The position numbers and the translations under genes are program-made. Shown here in pieces: positions 16,801 through 25,712 of a stretch of 64,000 bases of DNA. This DNA is from Anaerococcus rubeinfantis. GTDB taxonomy: Bacteria; Bacillota; Clostridia; Tissierellales; Peptoniphilaceae. The stretch covers positions 992,001 to 1,056,000 of the forward strand of contig NZ_LN913016.1 of the NCBI RefSeq assembly GCF_001487145.1, in the 5' to 3' direction. The notes beneath the pieces are model-generated. The model had not been told where the DNA came from. It did not search any database and saw only the letters and a list, made by a program, of their open reading frames with translations. Position 1 is the stretch's first letter. Each line of letters opens with the position of its first letter.

Positions 16801-16943
16801 CATTCGGTTTCAAAAATATTTCTATAGTCTTTTGGTATTTCAAAATTTGAAATATCTAATTTATTAATTTCTCTTTTTATTTCTAAATTTTTGAAAAAAT
16901 AAAAACTATCAAATGTTTCATTGTCTAATCCATAAACTAGCAT
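13869..16943 (-). CDS. Phage tail fibre/tail-associated protein
   Basis: Protein of 1024 residues. The N-terminal third (about 1-330) has the pattern of siphovirus tail-associated (Tal/Gp37-like) proteins that join the fibre to the distal tail protein. Two collagen-like Gly-X-Y runs follow (about 437-455 and 548-575). A carbohydrate-module-like segment (about 590-700), a coiled-coil region (about 715-850) and a C-terminal receptor-binding head complete it. Its start overlaps the Dit gene by 7 bp. Predicted host-recognition device. Confidence 0.85.
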   Translation of the reverse strand: MLVYGLDNETFDSFYFFKNLEIKREINKLDISNFEIPKDYRNIFETECKVIENKQSYTIKNIEPFYDGYKIECKQNIDEWLSFFHKSLNFPYKDIETMIKGIIPSGWSYKISGEIKKYRTITADHKSSWEVLKEIVKKFDVEFRIDNNEKILFISEKIEEDKGVFFSDNFNVVDKDISVESFEFATRIIPEGMNGLKISQINDGKDYLENKSYSGKTITYYWKDERYTNIQNLKNEAARKLEVLSRPRITIKLKVKDLSKAIGVYEQEYNVGDYVYLIDKDRKTKERFRILAQTTYPNKPFKNEITLANKPLDLLDDVDENIELTKEMWEETRGRFEATDELIKGYLEKSKRYTDDSFKTYKSEREQTDSKIYESIKESTTYVDPKTGQTQPIVDKQLEIIKNVNGIEISVKNQAEDLNKKISKEDILADEEIQEALKGKDGIDGRAGKDGKDGHVLTLEVWLEGEFRNYKTKDVKRIIQAKYDGELIELDSTNTEVYNCYGNGEWSRATLSDFWANWDRQYEYIANKVIVTYKGLKAEAYARLDNIKDGEKGATGPKGADGKNGSDGKDGKTGKIGQNLLRNSNVPVANKKYVTNKWILCETPEVGETMTFTAKIKLEKDDSIKLYNSGGNIGFFELTYIKKTDDYQIWSKSFKWKDKSSYNGKTYEQTNPPSLWLYTFGNKNNPNNTVSIEWATLTRGDIPAIEWSPCYADVDDAIKAGKEETEEVSKKLIKVESDFKIDSNNIKASVSSLSETTERSFVNIKKDMADADTKIETGIKNYVINNYSTKTQTDQKISQEVGGIKTSINNINQEITRTKTSIEQTNEKIETKVSKDGFTSLVKQEFDKYKVQAKNIDFEGSYVNVKGSFQTIGGDNDVGIKIDYNDIVFRDYRGNGTNYGSITVVEDKDGNNDMSLNIGHFKTGHTAIRYWVPEEKVWRPYVAFDKWYYTNRKSGYPITFYEGVDFRGVVHMPEQINFDCVRIRTYSDAIGIESFDGKAGLVIKSDGSIYIKDAKGSRRLYVRE

Positions 16944-17599
16944 AATACCCTACCTTCAAATTCTACAAAACACTTAAACTCTCCAATTCCTGCAAGGTTA
17001 AGTTCTAATACATCATCAATGTATGGTAAAGATGAAAACTCAACACCTCCAAGCTTATTAATACCTTTTTCAGCATCTATAATTAATTCTCCATTTAAGC
17101 TATTAATATTTATAGGATCTTCAAAGCCTTTTAGACTTATATTGCTACCATTTCCTTTAAAAATAATCCTACAAGGTGTAGGCAGATTCCCATTATTATA
17201 GATAGTTGTCTTTTTACCTATTGAAATTTCATTAAATTGAGTACTTAGCATAGCTACAACTTGACCTTCATAAGTCACATTTTGATAAAAATATCTTGTA
17301 TCTACATCTTTAGATAAAAATCTTCCTCGATAAAAAACTTCATTATCAAAGGTTATGGTACATAATTCCAATTTCTTTGATAATTCATTCCTATTTTTTC
17401 TAACTTCTCTTTTATCTCCTTTAAATTCAATAGAAAAAGAGATAGGCGTAAGAGCCGACCTCTTTTGACTATAAAATATAAGACCAGTATCTGAGATAAA
17501 TTCATCTCTTATAACCTCTGTATTTCCTATTTCTGGATAAGCTAATACATGAGCATTATAAATCTTTAAATCTTTTATTAAATTTATAGTTTCAATCAC
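16937..17599 (-). CDS. Distal tail protein (Dit)
   Basis: Protein of 220 residues of the siphovirus tail component family. The N-terminal half (galectin-free Dit ring core) contains FYSQKRSALTPISFSIEFKGDKREVRKNRNELSK, and the C-terminal half has the NNGNLPTPCRIIFKG segment typical of Dit. It forms the hub between tail tube and fibre. It overlaps the tape measure gene by 4 bp and the fibre gene by 7 bp. Confidence 0.88.
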   Translation of the reverse strand: MIETINLIKDLKIYNAHVLAYPEIGNTEVIRDEFISDTGLIFYSQKRSALTPISFSIEFKGDKREVRKNRNELSKKLELCTITFDNEVFYRGRFLSKDVDTRYFYQNVTYEGQVVAMLSTQFNEISIGKKTTIYNNGNLPTPCRIIFKGNGSNISLKGFEDPININSLNGELIIDAEKGINKLGGVEFSSLPYIDDVLELNLAGIGEFKCFVEFEGRVLC

Positions 17600-20500
17600 C
17601 CTCTACGCCTCCTTTCTTTACTTATTTCTTGGCTAACAATAGGAGCAACAGCTTTTCCAATTTCTCTTGAATCTAGGTTTATAACACTTGTTACAGCTCC
17701 ATTGGTTACTTGCACTTCGACTTCTTGTTTATTTTGTATAGATCCACCTGCAAAACTATAGGCTAAATTTGCTCCCATTTTATTATTATCAAATAAAACT
17801 GCACTTTTAGCTTTATTTCTTATTGCCTCCATAGTGTTTTTAATTTTTTTTACTACAAAATCTTCTTCATCTTCAATACCAATTCCTAGACCTTTAGTGA
17901 GCATTCGTCCTACTTCTTTTCTCATTACTCTAGATGGAGAATGAATTCCAGCAGCCGCTTTTGCAGCAGCAACTGCCGATCTCATAACGGATATAGCAGC
18001 GTATATTACACTAGACCTACCACTATAAATACCACCAGCAAGCCCTGCCATAAGATTATATCCAGCAGATGAAAAAGCTCCCCTATATCCATTTATAGTT
18101 CCAACCATTCCAGAGCACATAGAAGATATTGTAGACCTCGCTCTCGAAGAACCACTTCTTATTGCAGACACAAGACCATTCATCATAGATTTAGATGTAC
18201 TTTTTACCTTACTAGAAGTAGAAGACATCTTAGAATTAATACTGTTAGTCATAGATGTGAATTGATTTTTCACTTTATTTGTTCCACTAGTAACTGAACT
18301 TGAAAATCCATTCATCATGCTTCTAGCTTGGCTTGTAACTTTAGAATTCAAGCTTGTGAATGTAGAAGTAATTCTGTTTTGTAGAGATGTAAAGGCACTT
18401 TGAACCCTATTAGCTCCACTAGTAACACTAGATGTTAGACCGTTCATCATGGTGGTTCCGCTCATTCTAACATTTTGTGCTGTTGAATTAAGGCTAGTTT
18501 TTACATTATTTCCCATTCTACTAATGGTCGTGGTTACTTTATTCGCACCTTGACTAATAGCAGAATTATAATTATCCATGGAAGCCTTACCTGCTTGTGA
18601 AAATGCTTTAGCTTGATTATTTAAAGAATTAGCTGCACTTTGTCCTACATTTTGGGAAGATGTATCAACCCCTATTTTAGATTGATCAATACCTCCAGCG
18701 TATTCGCTACCAAGTTCTAGACCTTTTGAATTTGCTACACCTTCTCCACCTTTAAGGTTTTCAACTGCAGTATTTCCTAATGCTTGTGAACGACTTGTAA
18801 CGTCCATAGTGGAAGATTCAATACCATCAGCAAAGTTTGTACCTGTATTAAGTCCTTTTTCGTTTGCAGTTCCAAAAAGCATTGATGCTCTTGCTTCTAG
18901 TGGATTTGAGAATGTATTGTTGTAAGCCGAAGATACACTTTCTTGACCCGAGCCTACTCCTTCAGAAAAAGCATTGGCATTTTGAGCACCTATCCCCCTT
19001 AATATTTCAGCAATATTCGCTTCGCTAACTCCAGCATCTTTTAATGCTTGGTAAACTTTATCAACATTTGCTTTTCCAGCATTTGTCCCCTCAGCAAAAC
19101 CATTGGTATTCAAAAGACCCATATCATACATAGCTTGCATAGCTTCAACCGATGAAAGTCCAGAATCTCTTAATTGCCTATAAATATTTAGGGCCGCTTC
19201 TTTTCCAGCGGCAGATCCTTTACCAAAGGCATCAACATTTATTTGACCTTTAGAATACATTTCATCAAAGGCATCAAGTTCAGTAAGTCCCATTTCCATC
19301 ATAGTATGAAATTCATCTATAATTCCATCGGCCTCCTCACTTGTACCGTCTTTGTAGCCACGCATATTGTTTAGGGCTATTTCAGTAAGTTTTTCAACTG
19401 CTTCAATCTCTGTCATTCCAGAGTCCATCATTTCTTGAAGCTTTTGTCTATATGTTTGTCCACCTTCTTCAGTTCCATTTACAAAACCGTCAAGGTTAAG
19501 ACCAGCAATTTCAAAAAACTTTTCAGCAGCTTCCATGGTTTGAAGTCCAGATGTTCTTAAAGCAGTATAAGCACTTTTAACATTTCCAGAACCTTCGTAT
19601 ATGGCTTGGGCGTATTCTTCAACACTTGCCTTTCCTTCTTGTCTTACAATCGCTCTTGCATCAGAATCAGATACTCCAGCTTTTATTAAATCTTTATAAG
19701 CTGTAGAAACATCAGTAGAACCATCTCTTAATCCTTCAACAACCCCACCTACCATATTCTCTCCAGTAGGTTTTGTCTCAGAACCATCAACAGAATTATT
19801 TACCTTATCAGGAAGTTTTTTCGCTTTATCAGCTACCTTATTTTCGTTTTCATCCCATCCTTCTTTAATTCCATCAATAAAGGATTTACCTATGTCTTTA
19901 AGTTTTCCAATACCTGCTTTTAGTTTACTTCCTAAGACAGATATTAGACCCTTAGAATGTACTTCTGCAAAAAATCCCTTAACTGCATTTATACCATCAC
20001 CGATTTTATTAACAATTGACTTACCAACATCTAATAGTTTAGATGCTCCTTGTTTTATTTTATTGGCAATAGATCCTACAATTTTACCTGCTGAATTTGC
20101 TATTTTATTTAAATCTAAATTAAAACCTTTAACAATTGCTGCAATTAATAATCCACCTACAACTATCAATCCAAGAGGATTTGATAAAACTCCAGCTATC
20201 ATTGGTATTATTTTTGCAGCAATTGAGATTATAGAAGATATCCCTCCAGATATACCCGCATATAACATCTTCATTAGTCCACCGCCCGCGGACTTCATCA
20301 TTCCTAATCCTCTGCCTACAATACTATTATTAAGTTTTGATATTATATTCGCTCCTAAGCCAGACACTTTGCCACTTGCTGACTTTATACCAGAACCTAA
20401 TTTATCAACTATATTAATCCCTTTAGATTTAATAGTATTTGAGCTTTTAGAAATAGATTGACCTAATTTATTTACAATTTCACTTCCAGCAGAAGAAACT

Positions 20501-22509
20501 TTTTGCTTATTATTTTTAATAGAACTAATGAAAGGATCTAATACTTTTTCCCCAGCACTTTTTATAGCACCAGTCTTGCTCTTGATTCCTGTAGCTAATT
20601 TATTAGCAATTTCTTGTCCTTCCTTAGTGGTTTTGTTATGAAATTTATCAAAACTTTCAGCAAATTTCCCAAATAAATCAGTTGCTGATTGAGAAATAGC
20701 ACTACTTTTATTTAAAATTCCATCTTTTAACTTAGTAACAAGTTCTCCACCAGTTTTATTAAGCTCTAAACCCTTACTATTAAAAGACTGTACTAAATTA
20801 GATATAATTCCCTCAGCAGATTTGCTGACAGCAGTTTTTTCTCCAAGCAGTCCTTTTGCTAAAGAAGCCATCATTTTCTTAGCAATTGCAGGGCCTTTGA
20901 AAGCTGCAAAGGCTATGGATAAAGCCATCAATATTTGTGGTACTGCTTTAACTACGATGTCAGGATTTTGTGCAAGTCCCTTAGCTATATTAACTAATAA
21001 TTCAATTCCAACCTTTAAAAGTCGAGCAGCATTTCTATTAAATGATTCAGCTAGTTTGCCAATTATTTCTAAAGCTTTAGGTGCTAAAACATCAGCTCTA
21101 GCAGATAAACCCTCAGCTAGCTTTACAAGTATATCTCCACCTACATCAAAAAGTTTTGCACCAACTTCCATAAAAGCAGATACAAGTCTAGTTATTATTT
21201 CAGCTGCACTATCAGCAAGACTAGAAGAATTTTTTTGAAGTCCATCTAGAAATGACAATATAATTGTTTTTCCAGCATCAATAAATTTAGGTGCTTTTTG
21301 GGCAATATACACTGCACCTTGGGCAATCATATTACCTAATACTGTTGGCAATTGCCCTATATCTTTTATTACAACTTGATTAAGTTTATCAACCTGTTTT
21401 GTTACAGATTGGACAACCTCTCTAAATGGATTGTCAACATGTTCAAATAAAGCTATACCTAATCCTTCAAGGGCAGATATCAGAATTCTAATATCTCCTT
21501 TTAAATTATCATTCATGGTATCAGCCATTCTTTTTGCAGCACCTGTAGAATTATTAATAGAATTAGTAAGCTCATTAAAATCTTCATCACTTGTATTTAA
21601 GATAGCAAGCATGCCTTCCATAGCTTCTTTACCAAAAAGAGTTGTTGCAGCTTGAACTTTTTGATCATCACTTAAACCTTTAAAGGACTCTCTCATTTCT
21701 ACCATAAGCTGATTAAAAGGTTTTATTTTCCCATTTGAATCTGTTATGGATATTCCCAAAGCATTCATTTGTTCCTGCACCTGTTTAGTAGGTGCAGCCA
21801 ATCTTGAAAGTGCTGATTTTAATGCTGTACCTGCCCTTGAACCTTTAACACCTTGATTTGCCATTAAACCCAAAGCAACAGATACATCCTCAACAGAGTA
21901 CCCCAAGGCTCCTGCAACTGGGGCTACATATCTAAATGTTTCACCAAGTAAAGAAATATTAGTATTTGAGGCTGTAGAAGCCGCTGCCAACACATCAACA
22001 AATCTTCCTGTGTCTTTTGCTTCCAATTTAAAAGCAGTCAATGAATCTGTAACTATATCTGATACAAGACCTAAGTCCTCTCCACTTGCAGCAGCTAGGT
22101 TCATCACTCCTGGTAAACCATCAAGCATTTCTTGACTAGACCAACCAGCCATACCCATGTATTTTAAAGCCTCAGCCGATTGAGTAGCAGAAAACTTTGT
22201 GGTAGCTCCCATTTCTTTAGCTTTATTTCTTAAAGCTTCTAATTGCTTGCCACTAGCATGAGAAATAGCCTCAACTTCACTCATTGACGCATCAAAATCA
22301 GCCCCAGCCTTAATAGAATATCCACCAAAAGCACCAAGAGCAACTCCTGCCGCCTTAAATCCTGTCTTAATTCCGCTTACCGCCTTATCAGTAACACTTT
22401 TTATTCCGTTACCTGCGGCATTTGCCATAGCTGTAAGAGAAGACAAGCCACTTTTAAATCCTGAGGTGTCTAGCTTGGTATCAAATAGCAGTTTACCATC
22501 ACTTGCCAT
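17596..22509 (-). CDS. Tail tape measure protein
   Basis: Protein of 1637 residues that sets tail length. The N-terminal TP901-type tape measure domain (about 60-400) has ISHASGKQLEALRNKAKEMGATTKFSATQSAEALKYM-like sequence. Hydrophobic helices lie near 760-800. Four families of internal repeats are visible: about 430-530, about 580-760, about 930-1200 (roughly 45-residue units ending in F..G...G), and about 1310-1470 (SMMNGLxSxVxSGxxRV units of roughly 36). By the usual relation of about 1.5 angstrom per residue it implies a long tail. Confidence 0.95.
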   Translation of the reverse strand: MASDGKLLFDTKLDTSGFKSGLSSLTAMANAAGNGIKSVTDKAVSGIKTGFKAAGVALGAFGGYSIKAGADFDASMSEVEAISHASGKQLEALRNKAKEMGATTKFSATQSAEALKYMGMAGWSSQEMLDGLPGVMNLAAASGEDLGLVSDIVTDSLTAFKLEAKDTGRFVDVLAAASTASNTNISLLGETFRYVAPVAGALGYSVEDVSVALGLMANQGVKGSRAGTALKSALSRLAAPTKQVQEQMNALGISITDSNGKIKPFNQLMVEMRESFKGLSDDQKVQAATTLFGKEAMEGMLAILNTSDEDFNELTNSINNSTGAAKRMADTMNDNLKGDIRILISALEGLGIALFEHVDNPFREVVQSVTKQVDKLNQVVIKDIGQLPTVLGNMIAQGAVYIAQKAPKFIDAGKTIILSFLDGLQKNSSSLADSAAEIITRLVSAFMEVGAKLFDVGGDILVKLAEGLSARADVLAPKALEIIGKLAESFNRNAARLLKVGIELLVNIAKGLAQNPDIVVKAVPQILMALSIAFAAFKGPAIAKKMMASLAKGLLGEKTAVSKSAEGIISNLVQSFNSKGLELNKTGGELVTKLKDGILNKSSAISQSATDLFGKFAESFDKFHNKTTKEGQEIANKLATGIKSKTGAIKSAGEKVLDPFISSIKNNKQKVSSAGSEIVNKLGQSISKSSNTIKSKGINIVDKLGSGIKSASGKVSGLGANIISKLNNSIVGRGLGMMKSAGGGLMKMLYAGISGGISSIISIAAKIIPMIAGVLSNPLGLIVVGGLLIAAIVKGFNLDLNKIANSAGKIVGSIANKIKQGASKLLDVGKSIVNKIGDGINAVKGFFAEVHSKGLISVLGSKLKAGIGKLKDIGKSFIDGIKEGWDENENKVADKAKKLPDKVNNSVDGSETKPTGENMVGGVVEGLRDGSTDVSTAYKDLIKAGVSDSDARAIVRQEGKASVEEYAQAIYEGSGNVKSAYTALRTSGLQTMEAAEKFFEIAGLNLDGFVNGTEEGGQTYRQKLQEMMDSGMTEIEAVEKLTEIALNNMRGYKDGTSEEADGIIDEFHTMMEMGLTELDAFDEMYSKGQINVDAFGKGSAAGKEAALNIYRQLRDSGLSSVEAMQAMYDMGLLNTNGFAEGTNAGKANVDKVYQALKDAGVSEANIAEILRGIGAQNANAFSEGVGSGQESVSSAYNNTFSNPLEARASMLFGTANEKGLNTGTNFADGIESSTMDVTSRSQALGNTAVENLKGGEGVANSKGLELGSEYAGGIDQSKIGVDTSSQNVGQSAANSLNNQAKAFSQAGKASMDNYNSAISQGANKVTTTISRMGNNVKTSLNSTAQNVRMSGTTMMNGLTSSVTSGANRVQSAFTSLQNRITSTFTSLNSKVTSQARSMMNGFSSSVTSGTNKVKNQFTSMTNSINSKMSSTSSKVKSTSKSMMNGLVSAIRSGSSRARSTISSMCSGMVGTINGYRGAFSSAGYNLMAGLAGGIYSGRSSVIYAAISVMRSAVAAAKAAAGIHSPSRVMRKEVGRMLTKGLGIGIEDEEDFVVKKIKNTMEAIRNKAKSAVLFDNNKMGANLAYSFAGGSIQNKQEVEVQVTNGAVTSVINLDSREIGKAVAPIVSQEISKERRRRG

Positions 22510-22526
22510 AAGTCACCTCACTTTCT

Positions 22527-23141
22527 TTATATTTGCATGCTCGCCATCATAGATCTTGCAAAAGACCTTTCTTTTTCTTCTTCTGACCTTTCATCTGGCA
22601 AAGCATAAAGTTTTTTCATTTGTCTATAGTATTTCTTTTCGTCCTTACTCATCTTAGAAGTGATTTTCATAGATCTAAAAGACATTATTTTTGAGAAAAG
22701 ACACTTGTCATTAAGACTATTAAAAAGAGCCTTAAACTCCCACCAGTGAAGATTGGCAGTAAAAATATTGATATTGTAGCACTCCATATATGCTGAGTAG
22801 ATATAAGACCAGTCGTGTTCAAAAGAATATATCTTACTAGAACTACTAAAGTCTGAATCTTCCTCGCTCTCTTTCTCTTCTTTGCTATTTTCTATCTTTT
22901 GACCTAAGCCGTAGAAGTTTAGTAAGCCATCGAATAATTTTTCCAAATCGTCTAGACTTGTAATAGTAAAGTCATCTACTAAACAAGTATCTAAGACCTC
23001 CATAATTTGCTTTTCTGCTTCTTTTTCTTCATCTAGCATAAGCTCTTCATACTTAATCCAAACCCTAAAGTCGGTGTTTATAGCTATCTTTCTGCCATTT
23101 ACATCTATAGTACTTGGTAGTCCTTCTATAAGCTTATTCAC
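22527..23141 (-). CDS. Tail assembly protein, Gp15-like
   Basis: Protein of 204 residues with the N-terminal pattern VNGRKIAINTDFRVWIKYEELM and the C-terminal WWEFKALFNSLNDKCLFSKIMSFRSMKITSKMSKDEKKYYRQMKKLYALP, both typical of the bacteriophage Gp15 tail chaperone family. It sits between the first chaperone and the tape measure. It starts at GTG overlapping the upstream stop (GTGA), so re-initiation rather than ribosomal frameshift seems to join the two chaperones; no slippery heptamer is seen. Confidence 0.85.
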   Translation of the reverse strand: MNKLIEGLPSTIDVNGRKIAINTDFRVWIKYEELMLDEEKEAEKQIMEVLDTCLVDDFTITSLDDLEKLFDGLLNFYGLGQKIENSKEEKESEEDSDFSSSSKIYSFEHDWSYIYSAYMECYNINIFTANLHWWEFKALFNSLNDKCLFSKIMSFRSMKITSKMSKDEKKYYRQMKKLYALPDERSEEEKERSFARSMMASMQI

Positions 23142-23542
23142 TTCTCATCAACTATAATTCCGTCTACTGCTTCACCTTTTTTAACAAAGATGAATGATTG
23201 AGTAAGCTTTTGAAGTTCTTTATTAGCCTTGTCAACTTCCTCTAAAAGGTAATTCCCAATAGCTAAATAATCAGTAAGCAAGAGCTCATCTCCTCCGAAT
23301 ACTTTTTCTTGAATCTTATCCATTGCCCCAAAGCCTAGAATAGTATCATAAGCCTTTCTAAGTGCTTGTTTAGCCTCAGCAGAAGACATTGTATTGAAGT
23401 CTAGTTTTCCCATATCTGTTAGTTTTTTAGCTAAGTCTGTATCATGTTCAACCTCATATCTTAGAAATTGTTCATTTCCATTAAGGTCTTGAAATTCAAA
23501 TTCAAAGTTAATAAGTTGTCTTTTTTGTCTTTTAAATGCCAT
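23138..23542 (-). CDS. Tail assembly chaperone
   Basis: Protein of 134 residues lying between major tail protein and Gp15, the position of gpG-type chaperones that keep the tape measure soluble. The sequence is acidic, with KQALRKAYDTILGFGAMDKI, common in Firmicutes tail chaperones. Function assigned mainly from gene order. Confidence 0.75.
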   Translation of the reverse strand: MAFKRQKRQLINFEFEFQDLNGNEQFLRYEVEHDTDLAKKLTDMGKLDFNTMSSAEAKQALRKAYDTILGFGAMDKIQEKVFGGDELLLTDYLAIGNYLLEEVDKANKELQKLTQSFIFVKKGEAVDGIIVDEK

Positions 23543-23574
23543 AAAAATCTCCTTTGTTTTTAATTTTTTCTAAA

Positions 23575-23598
23575 TAAAAAAGGGAGCATAAAGCCCCC
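23575..23598 (-). terminator. Terminator after the major tail protein gene
   Basis: Stem GGGAGC/GCCCCC (one G-T pair) with a five-base loop and seven T on the minus strand. It probably lowers expression of the tail chaperones relative to the abundant tube protein. Confidence 0.75.
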
Positions 23599-23610
23599 AT
23601 AATATTTTAA

Positions 23611-24180
23611 TTAAGCAGTTCTTCCTGAAGTTTCTTCAGATGCACTAGAACCAGTTCCTTCAGTAAACTTAATTGTTAGCCACTCAGTATCCCCGTCGCC
23701 TAACTCTGCATATCCCTCAATTGGTGCTCCATTTGCTTTAAATGATCCAGAATATTGGTAAGCATCTGTACCATCTCCAGCAGAATCTGGAACTATAGTG
23801 TGGTTTCTTTTAATAGCAAAGTATTTGCCTTTTTGTCCTTCGATTTCTTTTGCAAAATCAACAACTACAATATTTACAGTTGCATCATCTGCTAGTTGTT
23901 CTTTATCAAAAACTTCTTGTATTCTGTTGTGTACTGGATTATCTTTGTATCTATCCAATGTAAAATCTGTTGTAGAAGTCATACCAGTAACGGCAGTTCT
24001 TTCAGACTTTTCATCTACATACTTCCTTGAATATTCTTCTGTTTCCTTAGAAGTTGGTAGGTCAGTAAAGCCCTTCATTCTGTAGTATTTTCCCTCTACT
24101 TCCATAAAAGAAACTACATCAGCTCTTAATACTAGACCTCTAAATTCCTTTAAACTTTGTATATCTTTTGTTTCAGCCAT
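23611..24180 (-). CDS. Major tail (tube) protein
   Basis: Protein of 189 residues with the pattern MEVEGKYYRMKGFTDLPTSKETEEYSRKYVDEKSERT and a later YSGSFKANGAPIEGYAELGDGD segment, as in siphovirus tube proteins of the Phi13/TP901 type. It builds the hollow tail tube. A terminator follows it and it overlaps the upstream tail-terminator gene by 8 bp. Confidence 0.85.
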   Translation of the reverse strand: MAETKDIQSLKEFRGLVLRADVVSFMEVEGKYYRMKGFTDLPTSKETEEYSRKYVDEKSERTAVTGMTSTTDFTLDRYKDNPVHNRIQEVFDKEQLADDATVNIVVVDFAKEIEGQKGKYFAIKRNHTIVPDSAGDGTDAYQYSGSFKANGAPIEGYAELGDGDTEWLTIKFTEGTGSSASEETSGRTA

Positions 24181-24604
24181 TGTTTACCTCCATATAAACT
24201 AATCTCATTTGTATTTGGTATTGACTAGATCCTGTATCAGCACTAGACAAATAACCATTTGTTACTATTTCTAATTTCGTTGGGTGTCTATCCCCTTCTA
24301 ATTTTGGGAAAACTTTCATATAGTTTTGCTCTTGTATCCACTCAATCAAATCATCAAAAAAAGCAGAGTTTTCTAGTTGTGTAACTAAATCTCCGCTCAT
24401 GTGATTTCTTGTTGTAAAGATAAATCCAAACTGCTTAAGTTCGTCTCCATCTACATATTTTTTAATTGTTGGACTAATAGGCTCTGAATAGATTCCGTAC
24501 TCTAAGGGCTGGTCCCCTAGAAAATCAACACTAAGCCTTACATCATCTTCTAAATAAGGGCAATCCAAAAAATATTCCCTTATACTTTCAATAATTGACT
24601 TCAT
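24173..24604 (-). CDS. Tail terminator/minor capsid-type protein
   Basis: Protein of 143 residues starting MKSIIESIREYFLDCPYLEDDVRLSVDFLGDQPLEYGIY, the pattern of Firmicutes phage proteins placed just before the tube gene and thought to close the tail at the head end. Small, soluble, no catalytic motif. Assigned from pattern and order. Confidence 0.7.
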   Translation of the reverse strand: MKSIIESIREYFLDCPYLEDDVRLSVDFLGDQPLEYGIYSEPISPTIKKYVDGDELKQFGFIFTTRNHMSGDLVTQLENSAFFDDLIEWIQEQNYMKVFPKLEGDRHPTKLEIVTNGYLSSADTGSSQYQIQMRLVYMEVNNG

Positions 24605-24951
24605 TTTGCTTTTGCTCCTGCTATGCTTGCAGCACCTCTTAAAATAGAATCCTTGTGGCTTGATTTCATTCTCTCAAACCATCTATTTCCTCTCATTGGT
24701 GCTCCTTGAAAGTTAGCTGGTTCATAATACCACCTCTTGGCGTATGGTGTTTGTTGCACTATTTTACCAGATCCTATAGATGTTTGATTGGTAGCTGCAC
24801 CTATTAACGTTCCTATATCTTTTGGAGTGTATGGATCCATTCTCCTTATACACTCATTATCAATAAACTTTTGAACCTTGCCACCAGTGTCAAGGTCTCT
24901 TTTTTTCAAAGCCTTAACCTGGTCAAATTCAAATCTATTAAAATTAATCAT
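24601..24951 (-). CDS. Head-tail joining minor capsid protein
   Basis: Protein of 116 residues containing YTPKDIGTLIGAA and a QTPYAKRWYYEPANFQGAPMRGNRWFERMK stretch, typical of the Minor_capsid_2/HK97-gp10-like family that joins head and tail. Overlaps both neighbours by 4 bp. Confidence 0.75.
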   Translation of the reverse strand: MINFNRFEFDQVKALKKRDLDTGGKVQKFIDNECIRRMDPYTPKDIGTLIGAATNQTSIGSGKIVQQTPYAKRWYYEPANFQGAPMRGNRWFERMKSSHKDSILRGAASIAGAKAK

Positions 24952-25304
24952 TTCGCACCTATTCTTGTATGTTGCATTTTTTTAGACCCAAAATCAAAAA
25001 CATCACAGACTGTTACAGTTCTAGCCCCATACAACTTTCTAAACTCCTTGGCACTAGCTAACTGTTTTATCTCTTTTAAGTCGTCGTTTCTTATTATTAA
25101 ATCTTCAACTTCAACTGCCTTTAATAAGTGATTAGGAATATAACAAGTTATCTTATCAATATCGTCTCTACTTCTGCCAGTACGATTAGTATTTATCCCT
25201 CTTGTTTCTTCCCAATGGCAAGGATAAGTTCCATATTCAGCATAAACATCTTGCCTATCTTCTACATATCTTTTAATGATTGTTACCTGTGCATTAGTTT
25301 TCAT
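24948..25304 (-). CDS. Head closure (minor capsid) protein
   Basis: Protein of 118 residues. The VYAEYGTYPCHWEETRGINTNRTGRSRDDIDKITCYIP pattern resembles the Minor_capsid_1 family of head-completion proteins. Overlaps the connector at 25294 by 11 bp and the joining protein by 4 bp. Confidence 0.7.
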   Translation of the reverse strand: MKTNAQVTIIKRYVEDRQDVYAEYGTYPCHWEETRGINTNRTGRSRDDIDKITCYIPNHLLKAVEVEDLIIRNDDLKEIKQLASAKEFRKLYGARTVTVCDVFDFGSKKMQHTRIGAK

Positions 25305-25695
25305 ATATCCCCCTATACATTAGACCAGTATGGACAAAAGCCTCACGAATCCTTTCATCAATAAGGCTTGCCATAAGTCCATCTTTTTTATCGCTAGAAA
25401 GGGTATTAGCACTAGCATATTCAATCCTATATTCGCCTACAGTCTCCGATTTAATATTAGATGATGAATCGCCCTCATCGTCTTTTAAAAAGCCTACATC
25501 GGAAAAATAGAGCTCATTTAAAATATCAATTATCACGTCATTAACTCTTTTTTGTAGACTTAAATCATTATCATTAATTCTTTCAAAAGTCAGAAAATCA
25601 ATACGCCTTTTTATTCTTCTTTGTAGGGATAAAAAAACGCCCTCAGACAAATCTAGCTTTGGGCATTTTTCTTTAAATTCTTTATAGGTTAACAT
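25294..25695 (-). CDS. Head-tail connector protein
   Basis: Helical protein of 133 residues just downstream of the capsid gene, the position of gp6-like adaptors that bind the portal ring. Starts MLTYKEFKEKCPKLDLSEGVFLSLQRRIKRRIDFLTFERI. Assigned by order and by the short helical profile. Confidence 0.65.
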   Translation of the reverse strand: MLTYKEFKEKCPKLDLSEGVFLSLQRRIKRRIDFLTFERINDNDLSLQKRVNDVIIDILNELYFSDVGFLKDDEGDSSSNIKSETVGEYRIEYASANTLSSDKKDGLMASLIDERIREAFVHTGLMYRGIYEN

Positions 25696-25712
25696 AAATT
25701 AACCCCTTTCTA

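Noticed and set aside
19892-20461. 189-codon plus-strand frame opposite the tape measure gene
   Set aside because: It arises from repeated antisense codons of the tape measure; the proline- and isoleucine-rich translation has no domain.
22527-23542. Programmed ribosomal frameshift between the two tail chaperone genes
   Set aside because: No slippery heptamer is seen near the junction and the second gene has its own GTG start overlapping the stop.
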